Positions 45,554 through 56,583 of a stretch of DNA of 64,000 bases are shown here, piece after piece (position 1 is the first letter of the stretch; each line of letters opens with the position of its first letter). Under the pieces are notes generated by a model. It saw only the letters and a list, made by a program, of their open reading frames with translations. It ran no database searches and was not told where the DNA came from. Source of the stretch: Myxocyprinus asiaticus. Taxonomy: Eukaryota; Chordata; Actinopteri; Cypriniformes; Catostomidae. The position numbers were made by a program, and so were the translations under genes. The stretch lies in assembly GCF_019703515.2 (NCBI RefSeq), contig NC_059372.1:24402931-24466930 (forward strand). The letters are read 5' to 3'.

Positions 45554-48164
45554 AGCAACAATGGCAAAATCCAAATAGATTTTAGTACATGTAACAACGT
45601 TACATTAGAACACTGCGCAACAATACAAGCAGAAACTATTTAAATTCTGCACAATGTACTTACATCCAGATACACATGCATAGGGGGAAACAATCCCTCT
45701 AATTTTCCCTCATTCTTTCTTCTGAGTTTTGGGAATTGATACTACTGACAGTGCAAGCAAGAGACTCTGATGTGTGTGTAATGGCTAAGATGAGAAGAAT
45801 ATCAATCAAGGCATCAAACAGAGTCGCTCACAAATGGCTAAACACTCACACCAAGAACTCAATCTCTCCATGAAAGTCTTATAAACTTATAAATATACAT
45901 TAACATATAAACTTTATGCCTTTAACCATGTCCTTTTACCCAGAAAACAGCTGACTGACAGCTACATTAATTTCCTTACACGGTAAACAAACTGATCTGT
46001 AACCTAACCTAGGCAGGTTGATTCTAGGCAGTCATAATAGGTAATATTTTTTGACAAAAATAAAACCAGTAAATGTAGATGTTGCCACGTGAGGCACACT
46101 TTAGGCTAACAAAACATTTTACAGTGTACACTACAGTCCATAATTTTGTGTGGACTCATTGAAGCGTTTTAGTCTTTGTCACAGCATATCAACAAACTCC
46201 AAACGCATCTGAAACCCAATGTTTGTGTCATATCAACAAAGTAAAATGAGACAATATATCACATTAACTCCATCCCTATTCGCCTCCTTCTGTAGGCTAA
46301 CTCTTCCACGAGTGGCATCCACAATGTGCTTCCATCAAATAACAGCGCGCTCTGAAATGAGCTAAACCTAATGAGCTACCTACCTAGAAAGCATTTTGGG
46401 CATTATTTGCGTGCGTCATTTTGGCATCGTAGGCGCTCATTTTAATTACTACGCGCCAATCATGTCCAAAACTACTGTCTAGGCAGGCAGCAAGGTTGCG
46501 GGGGGAAAAAAATCCCCCAATATAAACAAAATTATGTAGCGGTCAGATAATGGATTAATTTAATTTGTCCGTTTATCTTATTAAAAATAAAGTGTGGCGA
46601 GAAGCACCAATTGTACGCGCTACAAGCATGCTTTTCCTTTTTTTCTCTCACCATATCTCACTTCACCAAAGCATATAAAAGCTCAAATAAAAAAATCAGC
46701 ACTGTGTAGAAGCTGTCGTCTCACCTTATTCTTGCGCACTTCAAGATGTGAAGTCCATGTTGTTGGGCGCACCCTCGTAACAGTAAACTACACTGCGCAC
46801 TTAAACTACACAATCTATGCCCAACGGTGGAGACCTGGATATAGTGTAAAATAACAGTGCCGTTGGAAGCTTTAGTGATGCAATGATGTTCAGAGCTCCA
46901 GCCCCCTCTAACACAGCTGCGCTCCTTAAATCGACGCAGAGGAGTCTGCGATATTTACATGTGACAGTCCCGATCCGACCCACCACAGTGCTGCTTTCAG
47001 ATTAAAATCCTCCTGCAGACTTTAAATTAGACATGAACATTAGAATGTATTCCTACTGTATTTTGTGCTACCTCTATACCCATTAATAACATTCTTAAAT
47101 TTTGATAACGGGACTTCACCTTCTTTCTATTATGAGAAAGTCTACTATTATTACCATTATGTAACAAGCAATACATGTTGTCTTTGATTCTAGGCGCATG
47201 TTAAAATTTATTTTTAAATTTGTCATCTGAAAGGAAGGCCAGCGGAGTCCAGGTGGCCGGAGCTTCCATTAGACTAACTTATTATCCATTTAGTAATTTA
47301 ACTCCCAACAGTCTCCTGTCTGGGGAGCATTTAGCATTCTGAAAGCCCAGCACAGTGTACTTTTTTGAAGGACAGCATAAAGTGAACGAGGTCAGAATCT
47401 CGTTCAGAACAAACTATACTCACAAATGTCTGAACTGTTGTCATTTGCATGCTCTCTTCGAACTAAAAAGATGTTACTGCATGCACTTCATATACAGTAC
47501 TATGTTAAAAAGCATCACAAAGTAAAAAAAAAAAAAAAAAAAAATGCTTTGAAAAAACAACGAGACAAATTTATACACTACAAAGTGCTTTTGGCTCTTT
47601 GCATTTATTTTGAAAAAATGTTTCTTGCTTTTCAAACGCTATCCATTTATATCCATGTGTGTAGAACTGCATGCTTGATCGCTCTTTTCATCTTAAAATC
47701 ATTTGGTATGTTTTTGTCACATTTCCAGTGCTGCAACCACATGACATCACCACTCCTTCTGACATTTAAAATGGCAAAGGTGGTTTCAGGGGTTGAATTT
47801 CTTGCAATTTTGAGGTTAAGGCTGAGTTGGAAAAATGACCTACTAAAACCCCAAGCAACTATGACATTTTGTTGGAAGAACAGGCATACCAACAAAAATA
47901 AGGCAAAGAGTTAATTATTTGTGCTTGTTATTAACATTTGAGACATTGCTTAGATATGCTGACTCTTCCAAGAAAATGGCATCAAGCTCCAAATCTCCTT
48001 GCATAAAAAGAACTATCTTTGATTCATTTTTTAAGTTTCAAGATATTCAAGTTTCTTTATCATAAAAGAGATAAAAATGTTTCTTTTCTTTCTTTTTACA
48101 TAAGCATAAAGTGAACATTTGTAAAGTGTTTATTTCCAAAAGTTCTGTAACAAAAGCTACAGTT
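45554..48164. other. Mostly unique DNA with a locally CpG-richer patch
   Basis: 46390-47000 contains unusually many CG dinucleotides for this window (for example GCGTGCGTCA, TACGCGCCAA, TTGCGCACTT, CACTGCGCAC, ATCGACGCAG) and could be a promoter-like patch, but no exon or start site could be confirmed. An A-run lies at 47524-47544. Confidence 0.3.
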
Positions 48165-48350
48165 AAAAAGACAAGTGCCACAAAGAACCAAAAAGGGTGC
48201 TTCGTAGCGAAGCCATGGAAGAACCATTTTTTTCCTTAGTGCCACAACGAACCTTTTCAGGTGCTACAAAGAACCCTTTCCAAAGGTTCTTAATAGAATC
48301 ACTCAAAAAAAAAAAAAAAAAAAAAAAAAGGTTCTTAATGGCACTAATTG
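48165..48350. repeat. AAAGAACC-family MITE (copy 1)
   Basis: Repeated AAAGAACC / GGTTCTT strings (GTGCCACAAAGAACC, GGTGCTACAAAGAACCC, AAAGGTTCTTAA) flank a long A-run at 48305-48329. Same family as 56427-56583. Confidence 0.6.
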
Positions 48351-48544
48351 ATCCAAAACTCTTTCATTTATGCTTTTTATTTATATTAACCCTTATAAAT
48401 GAAAAGGTTAATGTTAATATAATTAAATTAATTTGTTAAATAAAACCAGTTGACAAAAAATAAAAAAAATCCAGAAGTAACAAGACTCAACAAATTATGG
48501 TTAATATGTTCATTGCCTTTACAGTGTACATGAATAATGCATGC

Positions 48545-51500
48545 TAGGGTTGCTCCAATATCAAAATTTTGGCTTCAGTACGATACCAGCCCTGGTACCT
48601 CGGTATCGATACTAACTCGATACTTAGGCAACAAATAAAAACAAAAACAAAAAAATCAGATTTGCTATGAAATTACATCAAAAATTAGTAGACAAAAAGA
48701 ACTGCATAATGTCTTACTTTTTTTTTTATTATAATTATTATTATTATTTTTTCTGGATTCCATGTTAAAATGTTTTAATTAAAGGTTATAATCAAATTGT
48801 GTTTAATCAAATACATGTTGTACAGCTTTAAAATGAAAATATAACAATTTTCAACAATATAGAGCCAATAATAATATTTAAAATATAATAATATATATTA
48901 TTTCTGGTAAAAACAAAAAAGATGCACAACAGAGCTTTACAGTATTCATGAATTTTCATGAATATTAAACGAAAACAATCTGATTATCTGAGGCAAAAGG
49001 CTGCCATGGCTGAATCACACCATGCTGATATTCAGTACACTTGCTTTTGTGATATTGCTTACAGATAATAATATTAATGTTGGGCCTCATGTATTCAGAT
49101 AGAAGACAAAGGCAGGCCTAACAGTCAAAAACATTCCTCAAGCCCCCTCCTTCTAAGTCGTAAATCTTACTGATAAAAATCGCGCCAAAATCAAACAAAG
49201 GGAGTCCAAAACAGACTACAGATCCATGAAGCCTTGCCCTCTAAAGGATCGAACTCTCAACTCCTATTGGCTGAGGCACACAACAGAACGTCCCTCAAAC
49301 ATGACATCATCCAGACTTCAAATAATTCTGAAATGCTTCCAAAGTTGCTTCCAGCGACTTAGTTCACCGAATACGGACATAGCTTTTTGCTGCTCTCCGG
49401 TGCAACCTCGTGGCATAAGGAAGTAATGTCCGACTTGAAACTGTAGCCATACAATCTCCATCTCGCTGGAGGAGTTAAGATTACTCTGTGTTCAACCGAA
49501 CACTCTAACGGATCCAAAGGAGACCGCCGAGCAATTCGCATCTTCATCCGTTGGCCTACAGAAGTGCAGAGATTAAAGATTTCTCTTCCATCTTCAATCA
49601 AGTCAACATTTCTGAGTTCTCCGGCAGCCCGCCAAGATTCAACAGCCGTACCGGCTGCCGACAGAGCGAGGAAACGGCTCTCGTCATCACACGAGCCTCA
49701 AGAAACCGGGTCAAAGTTAAAGGACGGAGGAAAACACATTCTACCTGTGTCCTCATGCGATTCAAGTAAGAGGTTTACGTCTGGGCAGAGATAGAATATT
49801 ATAACGTGTTATTCTTGTGTTTCAAGGTTTTTGCTTGTACAGTTTACGGACCGCCATGTCCGCTAATTATTAATACTCAGGGTATTAATTATCACGAATT
49901 TGTTTTGCTGTATTGTAGTCCAACCAAATTGGATTGTTGTGCATTTTCGCCATCGCGGGTGAGACAGCAACTGAGTTCATCCATTAAAGAGTCAAATAAC
50001 AAGGGACTTTTACGAGCCGTCCACCGCGTCTCTGAGTGATAAACACGGCTGCTTCATCTCCAGCTATCGCGAAATCAGCTTTTGGGCTGTCACTTAATCA
50101 TCTCTCTCTCTCTCACTAACCACACTGACACACACACACCTTATGTGTTATAGGATTATTTTTATTTCCATATCTAATCATATCACTGTTTAGTTTGTAG
50201 TTGTAAGTCGGAAGTTTATTGACTGCATTGTATTAATTATTAATTGATATTACTGCATAAATAAACTTTGTTTATATTACAAAGAGAAGTGTTTTGGTTT
50301 GTTTTGCATACGCCTGTGTCGTGCTGACGGGATGTCAGTGCTCGGATTCAAACCTTCATTCATTGTTTTTTTATTCGAAAATCGATATTCTTCGGATGTC
50401 GATTTTCCTAAGAAAACAATCCAATATTGAGACTGTTTTAATATTCGGTTATTAGCCCTGATTTCAGGGTGGTGCCCCGTCAATGTTAATCCTTATTAAT
50501 ATTCTATTGATTTTTGATAATTGATAATTATCTTTGATTGAATTAGAATGATCAATAAGCTAGTGTTAATTTTAATGTTTCATCGATGTTAACAATTGAT
50601 AAGTGTTGATTTTGAAGGATTAAAAAAAAGCTAACATTGATTCTCATCAATGTTCTATTGATTTTAATAATTAATAATTATCTTTGATAATTATTAATTA
50701 TTGCTAATAACCAAACTTGCTCCTAAACGTAGCACACTACATTTACTGGAGTCCTATATGAGGTTTTAATGAGTTAGATCCAATTAATTAATTTAAATAT
50801 TGATTAATAACTACAGAAAAAAATTATTAATTATTTCTGATAGTAACACTGATCTAAACAACCAGTAAAGCCCTACATTAATAATATAACCATTTAATAT
50901 TATATTATTGTTATTATAAGTACTATTGCGACTACTTTGAACATTACACATTTATACAACAGTAATATTTTTTTGTTGTAATGTCTTCAATTTCACACAT
51001 CCGGTTGAATAGAGCTCTAATTTCAGCAGAACTTTAATTTTGAAAGATCTTTGAAGTTCTTCCTGTTTGTGAAGGGTTCATTATATCAAGCTTCCCGTGA
51101 CTCGTGAGCTGAAATCTCCAAGCTGCAATGGTAAAAATGGTCATTTGAGAATTCACAGCCAATTATACATTAAGCACACTGCTCTGCGGCTCTGCAGATT
51201 GATACTATTGGACACACTGCATGAAAATCAAGCATTTGTAGTGTGTGTTGCATTTGTGTGTGTGTGCCTGCTTGTGTGTGTGACAGAGATGACAGAGCAG
51301 GACGGCGCCTCTCATTTGTTCTGTGGCAAGCATTTGACTGTATATTATTTCATTAAATGATATCCTGCTGTTTAATGATCACACTTGGCCATATCGAAAC
51401 TTTTTTTTATTATTTTCAAATGGTTTTTTATTTCATCTCAAAATCCTCACATTACATTACATTTTGCTAATGGCAGCATACTTTAATATGGTACCGAAAT

Positions 51501-51571
51501 TAACAAGATGGTACCGTTAAAATTTTTGGTATCGCGATATTTCGTTAGTACCGGTATACCGTGCAATCCTA
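48545..51571. mobile_element. hAT transposon with 8-bp target duplication, carrying an LTR insert
   Basis: Begins TAGGGTTGCTCCAATATCAA and ends GGTATACCGTGCAATCCTA, flanked by perfect ATGCATGC duplications (48537-48544 and 51572-51579). Both ends also carry inverted GGTATCG / CGATACC strings, typical of one hAT group in fish. No transposase frame was found. About 1.4 kb of its interior (49081-50482) is a later LTR-like insertion. Confidence 0.9.
49081..50482 (+). mobile_element. LTR-like insertion (solo LTR or truncated LTR element)
   Basis: GC-richer than the surrounding hAT. It runs from TGGGCCTCATGTATTCAGAT to GGTGGTGCCCCGTCA and is bounded by ATGT on both sides (49077-49080 and 50483-50486). 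A poly(A) signal AATAAA lies near 50259, followed by a TTTGTTTATATTACAAAG stretch as in LTR R regions. An alternative reading is that the LTR ends near 50467 and TGGTGCCCCG is a primer-binding site. A 4-bp match can occur by chance, so the boundary is provisional. Open frames inside lack domain content. Confidence 0.5.
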
Positions 51572-51895
51572 ATGCATGCACGAGAGCATATGAATACAAG
51601 GCACTAACATTTCAACAATCAACACAAAATTGCACAATATCAAACAGTGCAACACAAAAATCTATTTTTTAATGGAATTACACACTGAGAAGAGGAACAT
51701 TTAACTTTTGAATGTACTGTATTTATTCATTGAGAAACAAGCCACCTTGTAGCAATCAATCACTGCATTTAAGGAACATGAATGAAACTGGCTTAACTGT
51801 TTACCTTTTCCTTTAAAACAGGGGGATGAAGGAGAGTATGGCTGAAGTCTTAAACATTAATACAAGTTAACACTGGATTCTATTGATTACATGAC

Positions 51896-52240
51896 TGTGG
51901 CGAGCAGGGTGGGGCAGATCAGCGTCTGGGCAGAGCCAGACCAGGAAGATAAGTGGTGAATGAGGTCCACCTGTGTGCCACACCGGTCTCACGTTCCAGT
52001 GAGGTGCGGCGGGAGTATTTAAGGAGAGGAGACAGTGGCAGACGAGAGAGAGAGAGACGCACAAAGCTGTCTGTGTGTAGTGTTGAGCTGAAAAGCCAAC
52101 AGAGTTATGTGTAGTGAAGCTGGAAAGCATAACGTAGTGTGAAGCAGTGTGTTATTGTGTGTGGCTGAAAAGTGCATCAATAAATGTCTATGTGTTTTGT
52201 CAAGCCAGCCCCATCTTCCTACTTTCCACGAACTGTTACA
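51896..52240 (+). mobile_element. Solo LTR with 5-bp target duplication
   Basis: TGTGGCGAGCAGGGTGGGGC at the start and CACGAACTGTTACA at the end, flanked by perfect ATGAC (51891-51895 and 52241-52245). Internal promoter-like GTATTTAAGG near 52014 and a poly(A) signal CAATAAATG near 52179. The 345-base length and 5-bp duplication fit a Gypsy-type LTR left after recombination between two LTRs. Confidence 0.92.
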
Positions 52241-52245
52241 ATGAC

Positions 52246-53842
52246 ATACCACCATTGTGGAAAAACTCAAAATATGCCACTGTGGCATATAGGTTTTCAA
52301 TAGTATTCCTCTGGGATAAACTGCAAAGTCAAAGTAAAATTTTTTTTATAAATAAATAAATAGAAAACCGAAGCAACTATGCTCTGGCAGAATTTATAGA
52401 AGTAGGCAATTATGGAATTAAAAACCCTTTCACTAGCTATAGGGACCAGTCAATTCATTTTATGCCTTTTTTAACTTGGACATCTTGGATATTTAACTAT
52501 ATATACACATCATACAAAGAGTACAGCAGGCAAACAATCAGGGAGATATCAATACGCCCATCATTCTCCATCATGTCCCCTCCATCCATCCTAAATTTCC
52601 TAAGCTGAACAGCAATAAGGACAGAAAAACTGATTTAAAAACAATTTAAGTATTTAAGCAATATAAGCATTACATAACGTAATGTACAATATAATGTATA
52701 AAACTCCTGTTAACTGAGAATAATATACATTAATAATAGGTGATTGTCATTTTGTCCACATTCTTTATGTGTGCAAGTTACCTGATCAATGGCAGAGTGC
52801 TGGCTCCTTTACTTTAAAAAGCAACAGCATGAGAAGGATGGCAGCACTAACCTGGAATGAAAACATTTTTACAGTATACCACTATGTAGCAATAAAACAA
52901 TACATTGTCACTGTCAGTGCAAAACCTCACAAAACACAAAGGAATAAACATAAACAAAAAACTATGCAATACACAAAATGCCCTAAAATGTAACAATATA
53001 TTAGTGTAGTATGTTGACAAACACACTCCATTTCCCTCCATGTCAGTCTCACACAAATTCAAAGTAAGCTGCAGAACTTGCGTAAGTGCAGCATTTGGAA
53101 CTTTTTCCACAAGGTGAGAAAGTTTTCACAGATTTGTGATAACGCATTTGTCAGTGTCAATGTGACAAGTGCTGTTCATTTCCTCTAGAAGATGATAAAA
53201 AAATGATCATGAGAAAAGTGGAGATGCATAACCACTGTCATTATAAATCAGTGGTAAGGAATGTTAATCGTACAATCAACATGGATGATTCATAGTCTTA
53301 CCAGACTTAGTCTGGTGGAGCACGACACCATGACAATAAACATCTTAAACCTTGAAAATTAAAAGTGTGTCTTTTAAAAACCAAGATCACTTACAAAAAC
53401 TGTCAACAGTGGCAATGTAACTGACAAAACACCTACTTTATTGTATGCTGACAAACGTAATGAGCTTCCGTGACTCCATCTGCCCATGCATTCAACATGT
53501 TGGGCAATGCTGTGCTTATCTTCACCATCATCAACATTGTCTGAAACCTTGCAGAAATACAAGAATATGTTCATTAGTTTATTCAGCTATTAAATCTTAC
53601 AGCTAATCTATAAATACTGGAAAGTGTGGTGAAGATAGAGGTAACTAAATTTGGCACTTATACTTTAAATTCTGTGAAAATTTGCATATTTCTTCATTTT
53701 TTGAAAGCTTGTTTACAGCCGGCACAGGAAGCAGAGTATCTCTCTTTAACTTACGGCATCCTGGGGGGAAAACACAAACCAATAATAAAGCTTAAATAGT
53801 TTTGGGGGGTGGGAAACATGTTTACATCAGTGGTTTTATTGT
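52246..53842. other. AT-rich DNA, no gene recognised
   Basis: A minus-strand frame at 53574-53374 (KVSDNVDDGEDKHSIAQHVE) sits between acceptor-like and donor-like strings and might be an old exon, but I recognise no family. Confidence 0.3.
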
Positions 53843-54180
53843 ACACTGCAAAAAATCTGTCTTTTTGACTGGTTTTCCTGTAAAATTATCTAAACATTCT
53901 TACAACATGATTTATTGTCAAGCAAAATGGCTTAAGATATTAGGTCTTGACTAAATTTGTGTATTTAGACTTAAAACAAGGAGGAAAAAAATCTGCCAAT
54001 GGGGTAAGAATTAAGTTTCTTTTTCTTACCCCATTGGCAAACAGTTTTGTTCTGGTTTTAAGCATAAACTCACCAAATTTGGTTAGATTTCTCTCAAAAC
54101 AAGACTTAAAATATTATGCCAGTTTAAAAATGTTTAGATATTTTTTCTGGAAAAAAAGACAAAAATACTTATCCCTGCAA
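53843..54180. mobile_element. Palindromic MITE (ACACTGCAAAAAAT family)
   Basis: Left ACACTGCAAAAAATCTGTCT and right AGACAAAAATACTTATCCCT are near-inverted. A perfect inner palindrome around 53995-54049 (GCCAATGGGGTAAGAA / TTCTTACCCCATTGGC) marks the centre. Confidence 0.75.
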
Positions 54181-54895
54181 GGCGCGATGTAATCTATGCT
54201 GTGATTTACTGACTAACTGTACATTTCTATGGAGATATTTTATTATACATAAAATATATTGTACATAAATTATGTCTTCTTTCCATGTCTTCTTTGAAAT
54301 TTATTTCGGATATATGTTAAAACAACAAATGAGCAAGTATGTGAGAAGGTGCTTCCTTTAGTCAATGTGTGATATTACTAGTGTGAGAGGGAAGGAGAGG
54401 GGATGTTGGGCCGATAGCACTGATATACACAACACACACTGATTAAAGATACAATTATTGATTTTATTTGTTCATCTGCAGGGATTATTTTGACTACTTT
54501 TAACCAGCATTTTACAGTTTGTGCGGTCTGTGCAGGAATTCAAACATTATGAAGGCCAAACTTTCAATACAATACCGCGCCGAATTCAAAACCTATTATA
54601 AAATACATAAGAACATAACTTTATAACATAAATAGCTATTATGTGCCTTACCTTGATGTTAATGATTATAATTCTCTTCAATTGCCTGGTCCATTTCTTA
54701 ATGCCAAAACTGGCCGGACCAAGTAATCAGTAAAGGAAGATGAATGAATTGAAGCTGCTACAGCGAGCAGCCCCCTCTGTTAGTCAAAATGAACAGCACA
54801 CGATAGGCTTTGCTGCTCGGGCTAAGTTTCTTGCCATGTAATATTTCACTATGCGGGCTGTTTTGAATGCTCAGGAAAAACGGGACATTTCCGGG
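54181..54895. other. AT-rich DNA, nothing recognised
   Basis: No feature supported. Confidence 0.35.
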
Positions 54896-54967
54896 ACCGC
54901 TCCAGTTGGGGACAGACCACCAAAAACAGGGACAGTCCCTGGAAAAAGGGGACATCTGGTCACCCTA
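54896..54967. repeat. Right end of a DNA transposon (GGTCACCCTA terminus)
   Basis: GACAGTCCCTGGAAAAAGGG followed by GACATCTGGTCACCCTA. The inverse TAGGGTGACCAGATGTCC is a known terminus of hAT-like elements in vertebrates. The opposite end was not found, so only this end is annotated. Confidence 0.5.
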
Positions 54968-56350
54968 CTCTACTAAAATATAGCAGGCCATCTGCTCTTC
55001 ACATTGGTCTTCAAAAGTTGTGATCACTTCCTTTCACCAAAAATCAAGTGTGCTCCCCATCAGGAAGTGGACAAATGGAAGATTATTGTTACTTATTTCT
55101 TCAGAATAGTCCAGATACACTTGTTCATGAGAGCTGTAAAAGTGTCAGATAGATTTGACTGTAAGGAACAATGCAGACAAAGGTCAAGATATTCCCCCAT
55201 TTGTCTTAGCTTGTCTTTTCTTTAGATTTGTTTAGCAACTTACACAAATTTATACTTACATTACGAAACTAACATTATGAAAACAAACAGTCCAATCCAG
55301 TGAAACCACGTTTTTCTGCTTAAAGACAGTGTTTGTATATTTTAATTGTATAATTCTCTTAAAGGTAATTATTATCGTAAAATGTAATCATTAATTGACA
55401 ATGAAGCGCAGTGCAGTGCAGTGCAGTGCGTGCGCGTTAACACAAACACAAACACACACACTGAGCTCCACTTAACGGAACCAGCCGTTAGTGCGCGTGC
55501 GCACATACACACAACGACCATGTTTTTCAAGTTTGAAAATTCCATCGCTTTTACTATTACCGATTTTGTTTTTGTTTGCCTTACAAAGCAAAATCAAAAT
55601 ATTATGATTCTAAAACAATCAGTAACTCAGATAACTCTGCACTCTACTTACCATAAAATCAAAGTTTTCCTCTGAAAATAACGACTTCTCAGTGCCCTCA
55701 GGCGTTGTTGTTTATCTTCTGCGCATGCGTATGATAAATGACACCGTAACTGTGACCAACTTGAAATTTATCTAAAAAGTCTTTGAAAATAAAATAATTA
55801 ACAATAGAAAATGCACTTTATAACATTATATTTATATAATACCTTTTACTATTGAAAATCGCCTAATTTTGTGTTTTTTATAGCTTTATGGACTAATTGT
55901 AAAATGATTATGTATTTAAAAAAATTATTTCTTTATTTACTTATTTATCATGAATCATTTATATTTCACTTCTGCCTTACATGCTGTTTTCTTTAAAGTG
56001 AAACCACATAATAACCATGGATATAAGTAATTATAAATGTGTATAAATAAATATCCTATAATATCCTATATATTAACCAATAAATAAACTAAATAAAGGT
56101 TTTTCAGGGAAAAAATAGTCTAACCAGCAAAAAAAAAAAAAAAAACTTCATCACAGTGCATTGAAAATGTGTTATTTAACATAAACAAAAATGATTATGT
56201 TAAAAAAAATATAAATCAAGGACATTGAATTTAATGTAGTAATGTTTAAATAATGTTTCACTTATGAAAAATGTTGATAACATTTTGAGAATGTTCACCA
56301 AAGACATTGAAAGCACACAATTAATTTTCAGTGAGCTAACTTTTAACCAG

Positions 56351-56352
<2 letters not shown>
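54968..56352. other. AT-rich DNA with a short GC/CA-rich patch
   Basis: 55400-55520 has a (GCAGT)n run (GCGCAGTGCAGTGCAGTGCA), CA repeats and CG-rich strings. No exon could be supported. Confidence 0.4.

Positions 56353-56426
<74 letters not shown>
56353..56426. repeat. Long (TA)n microsatellite
   Basis: About 37 uninterrupted TA units, directly next to a MITE end. Likely unstable in assembly and in vivo. Confidence 0.97.
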
Positions 56427-56428
<2 letters not shown>

Positions 56429-56583
56429 CTTGAGTGTGAAGAACCTTGTTATGGTCTAAAGAACCTTTTGGTGCTACAAAGAACCTTTTGTGGAATGGAA
56501 AGGTTCCACAGATGGAAAAGGTTTTTCATGGAACCATACACCCCAACAAAGAACCCTTGAAGAACCTTTATTTTTAAGAGTGA
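56427..56583. repeat. AAAGAACC-family MITE (copy 2)
   Basis: CACTTGAGTGTGAAGAACC at the left and GAACCTTTATTTTTAAGAGTG at the right, with AAAGAACCTTTTGGTGCTAC and GGTTCCACAGATGG inside. Same family as 48165-48350. Confidence 0.65.

Noticed and set aside
47426..47914. A 162-residue plus-strand frame
   Set aside because: Lysine-rich part comes from the A-run at 47524-47544, and the rest has no recognisable domain.
53374..53574. Possible transposase exon on the minus strand
   Set aside because: Splice-like strings and an acidic peptide are suggestive, but no family motif could be recognised.
56264..56560. Open frame with a long Ile-Tyr run
   Set aside because: Translation of the (TA)n microsatellite and an adjacent MITE.
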